DNA of 11,821 nucleotides. It comes from an uncultured Bacilli bacterium. GTDB lineage: Bacteria > Bacillota_I > Bacilli_A > RF39 > UBA660. Position 1 is the stretch's first letter; every line of letters starts with the position of its first letter. The stretch spans positions 1-11,821 of the forward strand of contig CANQCQ010000014.1 of assembly GCA_947589725.1 (NCBI GenBank), written 5' to 3'. The position numbers were made by a program, and so were the translations under genes. Below are positions 1-7,434 of this stretch, one piece after another. The notes under the pieces were generated by a model. That model was not told the origin of the DNA and searched no databases. It was given only the letters and a program-made list of their open reading frames with translations.

Positions 1-1
1 A

Positions 2-397
2 GAAGCAGAAAAAATAAGTGACTACATAAAGATATTAGGAGCTAATAATGCTGTTTTATACTTTGAAAATGAAAGAATTTATAGAGATCAAAAAAATAAA
101 GCTAATAGATTAAATAATTGTGAACAAGCTAATATCGATAAAGTATTTGTAACTGCTGCTGATCAATTAGCGCAAATAGAAATTATCGAAAGAACCGGTA
201 GCAAAGATTTATTAGATGAAAGAACCCAGATAGCTTTAGAATATCGAAAAAAATATCCCGAAAGTTCATTAAAAGAACTATCAGAAATTATTTCTGTAGA
301 AACAGGTAAAAATTTAACTAAATCAGGTCTAAATCATAGATTAAGAAAAATAAAAGAATTAGCAGAAAGATTAAAAAAGCAAGAAAGCAAAGATTAA
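2..397 (+). CDS. whiA: DNA-binding protein WhiA, C-terminal part (5' end outside the window)
   Basis: Frame 2 is open from the left edge to a TAA at 395-397 and gives 131 residues. The segment RLNNCEQANIDK, followed by a helix-rich stretch and KSGLNHRLRKIKEL, matches the C-terminal helix-turn-helix domain of WhiA, whose family signature is an N-N-C-E-x-A-N block and a final S-G-(V/L)-N-H-R-L-R-K-(I/L) block. WhiA proteins have an N-terminal LAGLIDADG homing-endonuclease-like fold, which would lie upstream of this window, joined to this DNA-binding domain. In Gram-positive bacteria they affect cell division, chromosome segregation and, in actinomycetes, sporulation. The usual neighbours rapZ and yvcK, if present, would lie outside the window. 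The gene ends at its own terminator, so it is probably last in its operon. Family identity is secure; function in this organism is inferred from homologues. Confidence 0.93.
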   Translation, partial: EAEKISDYIKILGANNAVLYFENERIYRDQKNKANRLNNCEQANIDKVFVTAADQLAQIEIIERTGSKDLLDERTQIALEYRKKYPESSLKELSEIISVETGKNLTKSGLNHRLRKIKELAERLKKQESKD

Positions 398-445
398 AAT
401 TACATCTGTTAGAGTAGACAAATAATTTATAATCTTGCTTTTTTT
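373..445 (+). terminator. Probable intrinsic terminator after whiA, with two competing 5' arms
   Basis: The 3' arm TCTTGCTTTTTT (433-444) is perfectly complementary over 12 bases to AAAAAAGCAAGA (373-384), inside the end of whiA. Its neighbour AATCTTGCT (431-439) can also pair with AGCAAAGATT (386-395) with one bulged A. A run of seven T follows at 439-445. The loops are long (about 35-48 nt), so this is weaker than the other terminators in the window. Confidence 0.5.
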
Positions 446-490
446 GTGGAAACTAAATATAAATTATACATATAATAAAAAGATAAAATA

Positions 491-499
491 TGCTATACT
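491..499 (+). promoter_or_regulatory. Candidate extended -10 promoter for the nucleoside kinase gene
   Basis: TGCTATACT at 491-499 is an extended -10 (TG, one base, TATACT). No good -35 sits 17 bases upstream, which is tolerated with an extended -10. Transcription would begin near 506, upstream of the Shine-Dalgarno at 514-520. This supports a translation start at 530 and not at 506. Confidence 0.45.
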
Positions 500-529
500 A
501 CTATTATGAGAATAGAGGGGATTGACAAT

Positions 530-2185
530 ATGATAGAAACAGTTCAATTAATTATAGATGGCAAAAAATATGAGCTGACAAAAGGAATAACATTAGAAGA
601 AGTAGCTAATGATTTTGTAGACAATTTTAAATATCCAATTCTTTTAGCAAAAGTAAACAATCATTTAAAAGAATTAACTAGTACTATAAAAGAAGATGCA
701 ACAGTAGAATTTTTAGATTTAACTTCACATGAGGGTAATAGAACACACATAAGTGCAATTACTTATATTTTAATTTGTGCAGTAAAAAAATTATATGGAA
801 GAAAAGCTAATATAATAGTTCAGCATTCTCTTGATAAAGGAATATATATAGAAACTAATTTTAAGTTAACAAAGGATAAGATAAAAGATATAAAAGAAAC
901 AATGAACTCAATTATAAAAGCAGATATGCCAATTACAAAAGTGACAATAGATAGATTGGAAGCAATTAATTATTTTGAAAGTATTGGTGATCATACAAAA
1001 GCTGGAGTAATGAAATATAATACTAATAATTTTATAACACTTTATCGTCTAGGAAATTATTATAATTATTTTTATAATTTAATGCCTATATCTACTGAAA
1101 GAGTTAAAGATTATGATTTAACTTATATAAAAGAAAATGGCTTTCTATTAAGATTTCCTACAGTATATATAAAAGATAGAATAAAAGAATATGAGCCTCA
1201 TCCTAATATGTTTGAAGTGTTTAATGAATACCGTGAATGGGCTAAAATAATGAAAATAGAAAATTCTGTTGAACTAAACGAAGTAGTATCAAAAGGTAAA
1301 ATCAATGATTTAATTAAAATTGATGAAACTTTACAAAGCAATAAATTATTAAATGTTGCTAAAGAGATAAATTCAAAAAAGAATAGAATAAAGATTGTAT
1401 TAATAGCTGGTCCATCATCTTCTGGAAAAACTACTACATCTAAAAAAATTTGTATGTATTTAAAAAGTTTTGGGCTTGAACCAAAAGTAATAGGAATGGA
1501 TGATTATTTTGTTGATAGGCAAAATACTCCAAAAGATGATGAAGGTAATTATGATTATGAATGTTTAGAAGCGGTAGACTTGAAACTTTTTGATAAGCAA
1601 ATTAGTGATTTATTAAAAGGTGAAACAGTAAGAATTCCTACTTATAATTTTCAAATAGGTAAAAAGGAATTTAAAACTGACTTGACTATGGGAAAAAATG
1701 ACATTTTAGTAATAGAAGGAATTCATGCTCTTGATAGAAAAGTATTGACAAATATAGAAAGAAATAAAAAATATAAAATCTATATTTCAGCTTTAACTGA
1801 AATTAATATGGATGATCATAATAGAATATCCACAACTGATAATAGACTTTTAAGAAGAATAATTAGAGATAATAGAACTAGAGGACATTCAGTAGAACAT
1901 ACATTACAAATGTGGCCAAGTGTACGAGCAGGAGAGGAAAAATATATTTTCCCTTACCAAGATGAAGCCGACTATACAATAAATTCTGCATTAATTTATG
2001 AAATTGGAGTATTGAAAACTTATGTTGAACCTTTATTATATTCAGTACCTACAGATTCTAAATATTATGAAGAAGCTAAAAGATTAATAAATTTCTTAAG
2101 ACTATTTTTACCAATAGCATCTGATGCAATACCTGAAGATTCAGTAATTAGAGAATTTATTGGTAATAGCTATTTTGAAAAATAA
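530..2185 (+). CDS. Nucleoside kinase (uridine kinase family) with N-terminal TGS domain
   Basis: A 551-residue protein. Residues about 5-62 resemble a TGS domain and about 68-235 resemble the second additional domain of threonyl-tRNA synthetases. From about 285 there is a P-loop kinase of the uridine kinase/phosphoribulokinase family: Walker A GPSSSGKT at 294-301, the substrate-loop motif PTYNF at 370-374, VIEGIHAL around E396, and an arginine-rich lid RLLRRIIRDNRTRGH. The same TGS-SAD-kinase architecture is common in Firmicutes, where it is annotated as nucleoside kinase or uridine kinase-like; the exact substrate is not fixed by sequence. An in-frame ATG at 506 would add eight residues. 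I prefer 530 because AGAGGGG (514-520) lies nine bases before it and because 506 coincides with the predicted transcription start. The gene appears monocistronic, with a terminator overlapping its stop codon. Confidence 0.87.
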   Translation: MIETVQLIIDGKKYELTKGITLEEVANDFVDNFKYPILLAKVNNHLKELTSTIKEDATVEFLDLTSHEGNRTHISAITYILICAVKKLYGRKANIIVQHSLDKGIYIETNFKLTKDKIKDIKETMNSIIKADMPITKVTIDRLEAINYFESIGDHTKAGVMKYNTNNFITLYRLGNYYNYFYNLMPISTERVKDYDLTYIKENGFLLRFPTVYIKDRIKEYEPHPNMFEVFNEYREWAKIMKIENSVELNEVVSKGKINDLIKIDETLQSNKLLNVAKEINSKKNRIKIVLIAGPSSSGKTTTSKKICMYLKSFGLEPKVIGMDDYFVDRQNTPKDDEGNYDYECLEAVDLKLFDKQISDLLKGETVRIPTYNFQIGKKEFKTDLTMGKNDILVIEGIHALDRKVLTNIERNKKYKIYISALTEINMDDHNRISTTDNRLLRRIIRDNRTRGHSVEHTLQMWPSVRAGEEKYIFPYQDEADYTINSALIYEIGVLKTYVEPLLYSVPTDSKYYEEAKRLINFLRLFLPIASDAIPEDSVIREFIGNSYFEK

Positions 2186-2216
2186 TATCCACAACAACTG
2201 TGGATATTTTATTTTT
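2184..2216 (+). terminator. Intrinsic terminator of the nucleoside kinase gene
   Basis: AATATCCACA (2184-2193) and TGTGGATATT (2199-2208) form a perfect 10-bp stem with the 5-base loop ACAAC, followed by a T-rich tract. The 5' arm starts inside the TAA stop codon (2183-2185). The same arm can instead pair with a second copy of the 3' arm at 2227-2240. Confidence 0.8.
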
Positions 2217-2237
2217 TATTTTCATAGTTGTGGATAT
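2185..2237. repeat. Three DnaA-box-like 9-mers between the nucleoside kinase gene and gap
   Basis: ATATCCACA occurs at 2185-2193 on the + strand. Its complement TGTGGATAT occurs at 2199-2207 and 2229-2237. Each differs from the consensus DnaA box TTATCCACA only in the first base. The first two copies form the terminator stem; the third lies outside it and extends the match to the first to 14 bases (2182-2195 with 2227-2240). DnaA binding is inference. Confidence 0.4.
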
Positions 2238-2273
2238 TATTTACAAGCAACTTGTCAAAAAAAGTCTATTTTA

Positions 2274-2302
2274 TTGAAAGTAAAATATTTAAATAATATA
2301 AT
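2274..2302 (+). promoter_or_regulatory. Sigma-A promoter of gap
   Basis: TTGAAA (2274-2279) and a perfect TATAAT (2297-2302) are separated by 17 bases. Transcription should begin near 2309, just ahead of the GGAGGA Shine-Dalgarno at 2311-2316, so the leader is very short. Confidence 0.8.
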
Positions 2303-2325
2303 TAAATTATGGAGGATAGATATAT

Positions 2326-3330
2326 ATGATAAGAGTTGCAATTAATGGTTTTGGAAGAATAGGTCGTCTTGCTTTTAGATTAATGGAAGAAAGTCAAGAT
2401 TTTGAAGTTGTAGCAATAAATGATTTAACAGATGCTGAACAATTAGCATATTTATTAAAATATGATACTAATCATAGAAATTATCGTATAGACGAAATTT
2501 CTTATGAAGGTGATAACATTATAGTAGGAGATAGGAAAGTAAAAGTTTATGCCGAAAAAGATCCAGCTTTATTACCATGGAAAGATTTAGATATTGATGT
2601 TGTATTTGAGTGCACAGGACTATTTACATCCGAAGAAAAAGCTATGGCTCATATTAATGCCGGAGCTAAAAAAGTAATTATTTCTGCTCCAGCTAAGGGA
2701 AATGTTAAAACAATAGTTTATAATGTCAATCATAATACATTAACTGGTGATGAAAAAATTATTTCTGCTGCAAGTTGTACTACTAACTGTTTGGCTCCAG
2801 TAGTTGATGTTTTGGATAAAGAGTTTGGTATAAAGAAAGGATTTATGACTACAGTCCATGCTTATACAAATGATCAAGCTACATTAGATGTTGCTCACAA
2901 AAAAGGAATTAAATCTCGTCGTGGTAGAGCTTGTGCAGCAAATATTGTACCTGCTTCGACTGGAGCTGCATCCGCAATAGGAAAAGTTTGCCCTAATTTA
3001 GATGGTAAATTAGAAGGAACAGCAATGAGAGTTCCAGTACCAACTGGATCAGTAATTGATTTAGTCCTAGAATTAAATAAAAATACTACAGTAGAAGAAA
3101 TAAATTCTACCCTAAAGTTACATACTAATGAAACCTTAGAATATACTGATGATCCAATTGTTTCAAGTGATGTAATTGGTAGAAGATGTGGATCTTTAGT
3201 TGATGGTTTATCTACAACAGTTCTTGAAGTAGATGGAAAACAATTAGTAAAAGTAGTATCTTGGTACGACAATGAAATGTCTTATACAGCACAAATGGTA
3301 AGAACAGCTAAATACTTAATGACTAAATAA
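2326..3330 (+). CDS. gap: Glyceraldehyde-3-phosphate dehydrogenase, type I
   Basis: A 334-residue full-length GAPDH, which converts glyceraldehyde 3-phosphate, NAD+ and phosphate to 1,3-bisphosphoglycerate in the cytoplasm. The N-terminus carries the Rossmann motif INGFGRIGR (6-14), and D33 in AINDL favours NAD+ over NADP+. The active-site motif ASCTTNC places the catalytic cysteine at C151, and the base H178 lies in TVHAYTNDQ. The C-terminal WYDNEMSY is intact. The GGAGGA site (2311-2316) is nine bases before the ATG. It has its own promoter and terminator, so it is transcribed separately from pgk although adjacent. There is no cggR-like regulator in front of it, where many Bacillota have one. 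It is most likely the glycolytic GapA-type enzyme and not the gluconeogenic GapB type; that subtype call is inference. Confidence 0.97.
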   Translation: MIRVAINGFGRIGRLAFRLMEESQDFEVVAINDLTDAEQLAYLLKYDTNHRNYRIDEISYEGDNIIVGDRKVKVYAEKDPALLPWKDLDIDVVFECTGLFTSEEKAMAHINAGAKKVIISAPAKGNVKTIVYNVNHNTLTGDEKIISAASCTTNCLAPVVDVLDKEFGIKKGFMTTVHAYTNDQATLDVAHKKGIKSRRGRACAANIVPASTGAASAIGKVCPNLDGKLEGTAMRVPVPTGSVIDLVLELNKNTTVEEINSTLKLHTNETLEYTDDPIVSSDVIGRRCGSLVDGLSTTVLEVDGKQLVKVVSWYDNEMSYTAQMVRTAKYLMTK

Positions 3331-3339
3331 TTAAAATTT

Positions 3340-3362
3340 AAAAGGAGACATCTCCTTTTTTT
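3340..3362 (+). terminator. Intrinsic terminator of gap
   Basis: AAAAGGAGA (3340-3348) pairs with TCTCCTTTT (3351-3359) around a minimal loop and runs directly into a T tract. It separates gap from the pgk operon. Confidence 0.85.
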
Positions 3363-3395
3363 ATGTGCTATTATAATAGTTGTATACTCTAAATA

Positions 3396-3411
3396 TTAAC
3401 AGAATTGTTAA
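3396..3411. promoter_or_regulatory. Operator-like dyad over the -35 of the pgk promoter
   Basis: TTAACA-GAAT-TGTTAA is a perfect 6+4+6 inverted repeat whose left arm is the -35 hexamer. Its position suits a repressor site. The cognate regulator is unknown, and the arms are in the opposite order to a Rex site. Confidence 0.35.
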
Positions 3412-3424
3412 AATATTATATAAT
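3396..3424 (+). promoter_or_regulatory. Candidate promoter of the pgk operon
   Basis: TTAACA (3396-3401) and TATAAT (3419-3424) are 17 bases apart, a good sigma-A match. A second possible -10, TATACT at 3473-3478, is closer to pgk but lacks a convincing -35. The operon may have two start sites. Confidence 0.55.
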
Positions 3425-3503
3425 TAAAATGTATAGTTCAAATAATTTAACTGATTATTTATAAATTAGTGATATACTCAAATTGTGATAGGAGGATAAT
3501 AAA

Positions 3504-4676
3504 TTGAAAACTATTAAAGATTTAAACCTTGAAAATAAAAAGGTAATAATAAGATGTGATTTTAATGTACCAATTAAAGATGGCAAAATAGTTGATGATA
3601 CTAGAATAACTAGTGCACTAAAAACCATACAATATGCTATAGATAAAAATGCTAAAGTAATATTAATGTCGCATCTAGGTAGAATAAAGGAAGAAGCTGA
3701 CTTAGAAAAGAATAGCTTAGCTCCCGTCGCAGTAAGATTAGAACAACTTCTAAATAAGAAAGTAAAATTTGTAAATTCAACTCGTGGAGAAGAATTAGAA
3801 AAAGCAATAAATGAAATGAATAATGGAGACATTATTTTAATGCAAAATACTCGCTATGAAGATTTAAATGGTAAATTAGAAAGTTCAAATGATAAGTCAC
3901 TAGGCGCTTATTGGGCTTCTTTAGGAGATGTTTATATAAATGATGCCTTTGGAACAATACATAGAGCACATGCATCAAATGTAGGAATTCCTACTAATTT
4001 AAAAAATTCTTCTGCTTTTGGTTTCTTAATAGAAAAAGAATTAAATGCCCTAAGTATTTTAGAAAATCCAACTAAACCATTTATTGTAATTTTAGGAGGA
4101 GCTAAAGTATCAGATAAAATTGGAGTAATCGAAAATTTAGTAACAAAAGCTGACAAAATATTAATTGGTGGTGGAATGGCATTTACTTTTTTAAAAGCTA
4201 AAAACATTAGTATTGGCAAATCACTACTAGACTCTGAAAATATTGAATTTTGTAAAGGAATATTAGAAAAATATCCAGATAAAATAATATTGCCTATAGA
4301 TTTTGCAGTAACAAATGAATATACAAATGATGAAAAATATAGAACAAAAAGTACTATTTCCTCTGATGAGATGGGATTAGATATTGGAGAAAAAACTCTT
4401 CAGTTATTTGAAAGCTATTTAGTAGATGCTAAAACAGTAGTTTGGAATGGACCTCTTGGAGTATATGAATTTGATAATTATAAAAAGAATACCGATTTAT
4501 TGTTGAAATATTTAGTTGATAATAATATAAGAACCATTTTAGGTGGTGGAGATATAGTTGCAGCAGCAACGTTAGCAAATTTAAAAGACAAAGTTTATCA
4601 TGCATCTACCGGTGGAGGAGCAACTTTAGAATATCTTGAAGGGAAAAAATTGCCAGGAGTGGAAGCTATAAAATAA
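3504..4676 (+). CDS. pgk: Phosphoglycerate kinase
   Basis: A 390-residue complete PGK, which transfers phosphate from 1,3-bisphosphoglycerate to ADP, the first ATP-forming step of glycolysis. Motifs in order: RCDFNVP (17-23), VDDTRI with catalytic R34, SHLGR around H57-R60, NDAFGTIHRAHAS from N146, nucleotide-side GGAKVSDK (198-205), NGPLGVYEF, GGGDIVAA (347-354) and STGGGATLEYL (from S368). The start is TTG at 3504, with GGAGG (3491-3495) eight bases upstream; no ATG with a comparable site is present. It is the first gene of a five-gene unit ending at tpiA, and the next gene starts 13 bases after its stop. Confidence 0.97.
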   Translation: MKTIKDLNLENKKVIIRCDFNVPIKDGKIVDDTRITSALKTIQYAIDKNAKVILMSHLGRIKEEADLEKNSLAPVAVRLEQLLNKKVKFVNSTRGEELEKAINEMNNGDIILMQNTRYEDLNGKLESSNDKSLGAYWASLGDVYINDAFGTIHRAHASNVGIPTNLKNSSAFGFLIEKELNALSILENPTKPFIVILGGAKVSDKIGVIENLVTKADKILIGGGMAFTFLKAKNISIGKSLLDSENIEFCKGILEKYPDKIILPIDFAVTNEYTNDEKYRTKSTISSDEMGLDIGEKTLQLFESYLVDAKTVVWNGPLGVYEFDNYKKNTDLLLKYLVDNNIRTILGGGDIVAAATLANLKDKVYHASTGGGATLEYLEGKKLPGVEAIK

Positions 4677-4689
4677 GTAGGTGAGTTAA

Positions 4690-5196
4690 TTGAATACAAA
4701 TAATATTTTGGTTGCAGATCCATTTAATGAGGAACATATAAAATTGTTCAACGATTTTGAAATTAATAATTTTAATAATAAAATGCCAGTAACAACATAT
4801 TTAACAGAAATAAAAAAAGCCTATGACAATAAATCTATTTATAATGAATTACAAAATAAGAGTAATGAATTAAATATAATTGTTTTTGAAATGAATGAAA
4901 AGCAAATAAAAGATTATTGTTATATTAAGGGAGAAAAAGATAGAAAAGTATGTGAATTATTTTTTGCCCACTTAAATTCTCCTAAAACAAATAGGACTTT
5001 TCTGCAAAAAGTAAGTAATTATGTATTAGATATACTGGGAATGGAACTTGTAAATGTATCAATTAACCAAGAAGATAAAACATTGTATTCACAATTAAAA
5101 AGTAATGGCTATGAAGATATTGGTGAAGTAAACGGAAAAACAACATTTATTAAAGAAAAAGAAGAAATATATGAAAATAGTAAGGTAATGTTATGA
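4690..5196 (+). CDS. Small GNAT-like protein of unknown function
   Basis: A 168-residue soluble protein that I cannot name. The second half (about 106-158: a helix, then LGMELVNVSINQEDKTLYSQL, SNGYEDIGEVNGKTTFIKEK) has the look of the end of an acetyltransferase (GNAT) fold, where a helix after the acetyl-CoA site is followed by a 'G-(Y/F)-E-x-x-G' turn and a last strand. The usual Q/R-x-x-G-x-G/A pyrophosphate-binding loop is not evident, so it may be a degenerate or non-catalytic member. The start is TTG at 4690; AGGTGAG (4679-4685) is the only ribosome site, and an in-frame stop lies immediately upstream. Its TGA stop overlaps the ATG of the next gene (ATGA), implying translational coupling with the flippase-like gene. 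Gene confidence is high; family confidence is low. Confidence 0.6.
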   Translation: MNTNNILVADPFNEEHIKLFNDFEINNFNNKMPVTTYLTEIKKAYDNKSIYNELQNKSNELNIIVFEMNEKQIKDYCYIKGEKDRKVCELFFAHLNSPKTNRTFLQKVSNYVLDILGMELVNVSINQEDKTLYSQLKSNGYEDIGEVNGKTTFIKEKEEIYENSKVML

Positions 5197-6203
5197 AAAT
5201 TATTAAAGACTTAAAAAAGAACACAATTATTTTATTATTAATAACATTATTAATATTATTTATAATACTAAAAGATGACTTTCAAGGTATAATAAATGCT
5301 TTAATGTCAATGAATATAATCTTTATTGCAATTGCTATCTTCTTTTTCTTTGTATCAATATTTTTTAAAGCAATTGCTAACTATATTACTATTAATGATA
5401 AAAATAAAATAAGTCTAAAAGAATCTTTTAAACATGAAGTCATAGTACAATTTTTTAATGGTATTACTCCTTTTTCAACTGGAGGACAACCTATGGAAGT
5501 ATATATGATGACAAGACATGATATTGCAGTTGTCCAAGCAACTAATATATCTATTCAGAATTTTATTTTTTATCAAACAGCATTAGTAATATACGGACTT
5601 TTAGCAGTTATATATAATTACTTCTTTCATATATTTCCTAAAACAGTTCTATTAAGAAAACTAGTATTGTTAGGTTTTATTATAAATGTTTTAGTAGCTA
5701 TAATTTTAGTATTAATTTTAATTTCAAAAACTCTTACCGAAAAAATAGCAATGTTTTTTATTAACTTATTAGCAAAGATTAAAATTATTAGAAATAAAGA
5801 AAAGATAGTAAAAAAAGTAATTATAAAACTTGATGAATTTCATAATAGTGCCTCTTTATTAACTAAACGAAAAAGTTTATTTTTTAAAGGAGTTGTATTA
5901 AATATTTGCAGTTTAACATGTCTTTATATAATTCCACTATTTATTGTATTTAGTTTAGGAGATTTTTCAACTTTAAATGTATTTACTACACTAACATCAT
6001 CAGCTTATGTTTTGTTAATTGGATCTTTTGTACCAATTCCCGGAGCTAGTGGTGGAATAGAATATGGCTTTTTACAATTTTATGGTAATTTCTTAAAAGC
6101 AAAAGTTTTAACTGCAGTTTTAATTGCATGGAGATTTATAACATATTACTTAGGAGTAATAGTTGGAGCTATAACATTGAACACAGAAGGGAAGGTAAAA
6201 TAA
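5193..6203 (+). CDS. Flippase-like membrane protein (LPG-synthase TM domain / UPF0104 family)
   Basis: A 336-residue polytopic membrane protein with about seven to eight hydrophobic segments (for example residues 10-26, 42-61, 126-147, 161-180, 232-254 and 307-330). Two family signatures are clear: FNGITPFSTGGQPMEVY (88-104) and VPIPGASGGIE (280-290), the hallmark blocks of the lysylphosphatidylglycerol synthase transmembrane/YbhN-AglD family. It lacks the C-terminal aminoacyl-transferase domain of MprF, so it is not a lysyl-PG synthase. Stand-alone members sit beside lipid glycosyltransferases and are proposed to move or help synthesise glycolipids. It overlaps the preceding gene by 4 bases (site AAGG at 5182-5185) and abuts the following glycosyltransferase gene with no gap, so the two products probably work on the same lipid. 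The substrate is unknown. Confidence 0.85.
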   Translation: MKIIKDLKKNTIILLLITLLILFIILKDDFQGIINALMSMNIIFIAIAIFFFFVSIFFKAIANYITINDKNKISLKESFKHEVIVQFFNGITPFSTGGQPMEVYMMTRHDIAVVQATNISIQNFIFYQTALVIYGLLAVIYNYFFHIFPKTVLLRKLVLLGFIINVLVAIILVLILISKTLTEKIAMFFINLLAKIKIIRNKEKIVKKVIIKLDEFHNSASLLTKRKSLFFKGVVLNICSLTCLYIIPLFIVFSLGDFSTLNVFTTLTSSAYVLLIGSFVPIPGASGGIEYGFLQFYGNFLKAKVLTAVLIAWRFITYYLGVIVGAITLNTEGKVK

Positions 6204-7433
6204 ATGAGAATAGGATTATTTACTGATTCATATCCACCATATATAAATGGTGTTTCTACTAGCGTTGCTATGTTAAAAAAAGCATTAGAAAAATTAGGAA
6301 ATACTGTCTATGTTGTAACTGTTAGTAATAATGCTTTGAAATATGAGTATAATGAAAAAGAAAGAATATTGAAAATACCGGGAATTCCAGTTGGAATATA
6401 TGACTATCGCTTAAGTAGAATTTATCCCGTATCAATGATTAAAACAATGAAAAATTGGAATTTAGACGTAATTCATTCTCATACAGAGTTTGGTATAGGA
6501 ATACTAGCTAGATTATTTTCCAAACAATTCAGTATTCCATTAGTACATACTTATCACACATTATATGAAGATTATACTCATTATATTACTCATGGTTATT
6601 TTGAAAAATCCAGTAAAAAAATTGTTGAATACTTAACAAAATTCTATTGTGACAAAACAGCTAATGAACTTATAGTACCAACTAATAAAATATATAGATT
6701 ATTTAAAGAAAAGTATGAATTTACCAAAAATATTCATATAATTCCTACAGGTATAGAAGTAGAAAGATTTTTTAAAGAAAATATAAATAAGGAAGATATT
6801 AACTTATTAGAAAAAAAATTAAATATAAAGAAAAAGGATTTTATAATTGTTTTTGTTGGAAGATTAGCATCCGAAAAAAATGTTGAATTCTTAATTAGAG
6901 CTCAACAAAAATTAGTAAAGATAAATCCATCTATAAGACTTTTGATAGTTGGAGATGGTCCTGATAAAGAAAAGTATGAACAATTAGCTAATTCATTAAA
7001 TCTAGGAGATAGAGTAATTTTCAATGGAAAAGCAGCTTGGGAAGAAGTTCCTATCTACTATCATGTATCTGATATTTTTGCTACTGCATCCACATCAGAA
7101 ACACAAGGACTTACTGTAATAGAAGCTATGGCGTCTAGTATAACTCCTGTTTGTATAAAAGATGAATCTTTTTTAGGAACAATTACGGATGAATTAAATG
7201 GAAGAATCTTTACAAATGAAGATGAATATATAAAAGAAGTCATTGAACTTGTAAATGATAACAACTTAAGAAATAGATATAATACTCAAGCTCGTATTCA
7301 AGCAGAACACTGTAGCTCAAGAGCATATGCTGCAAGTGTAGTAGAAGTGTATGAAAGAGCTATCAAAGATAAAAAGAAAGAAAATAATTATGGAATTTTC
7401 TCATATATAAGAAAAAAAATAAAAGGAGATTAA
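6204..7433 (+). CDS. GT4 glycosyltransferase, probable 1,2-diacylglycerol glucosyltransferase
   Basis: A 409-residue GT-B enzyme of family GT4. N-terminal acceptor domain: MRIGLFTDSYPPYINGVSTS, with the glycine-rich loop at 14-20; HSHTEFGIG at 91-99; HTYHTLYEDY from H115. Donor domain: FVGRLASEKN (about 217-226, with R220 and K225) and the EX7E motif E299-TQGLTVI-E307. The combination HSHTEFGIG plus HTYHTLYEDY is typical of diacylglycerol glucosyl-/galactosyltransferases of streptococci and Acholeplasma, which add sugar from a UDP-sugar to diacylglycerol to make membrane glycolipids or lipoteichoic-acid anchors. A basic C-terminal tail (KDKKKENN, then RKKIKGD) fits a peripheral inner-leaflet enzyme. 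It starts directly after the flippase-like stop codon and ends one base before tpiA. GT4 is secure; the sugar and acceptor are inferred. Confidence 0.88.
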   Translation: MRIGLFTDSYPPYINGVSTSVAMLKKALEKLGNTVYVVTVSNNALKYEYNEKERILKIPGIPVGIYDYRLSRIYPVSMIKTMKNWNLDVIHSHTEFGIGILARLFSKQFSIPLVHTYHTLYEDYTHYITHGYFEKSSKKIVEYLTKFYCDKTANELIVPTNKIYRLFKEKYEFTKNIHIIPTGIEVERFFKENINKEDINLLEKKLNIKKKDFIIVFVGRLASEKNVEFLIRAQQKLVKINPSIRLLIVGDGPDKEKYEQLANSLNLGDRVIFNGKAAWEEVPIYYHVSDIFATASTSETQGLTVIEAMASSITPVCIKDESFLGTITDELNGRIFTNEDEYIKEVIELVNDNNLRNRYNTQARIQAEHCSSRAYAASVVEVYERAIKDKKKENNYGIFSYIRKKIKGD

Positions 7434-7434
7434 G

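Noticed and set aside
506..529. Earlier ATG start for the nucleoside kinase at 506
   Set aside because: It coincides with the predicted transcription start and has no ribosome site, while 530 has AGAGGGG nine bases upstream.
2160..2345. A 61-codon open frame between the nucleoside kinase gene and gap
   Set aside because: It overlaps the end of the kinase gene, the terminator hairpin, the gap promoter and the gap start; it has no ribosome site and its composition looks like translated non-coding AT-rich DNA.
2895..3272. Antisense open frame of 125 codons inside gap, and similar ones inside pgk, the GT4 gene, spo0A, the ATPase gene and dinB
   Set aside because: All lie fully or almost fully within well-identified genes on the + strand, show no family motifs and are explained by codon bias of the sense gene.
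3405..3426. Rex-type redox operator (TTGTTAA half-site) upstream of pgk
   Set aside because: Only one half-site (3405-3411) is present; the facing TTAACAA half is missing and the nearby dyad has its arms in the opposite order.
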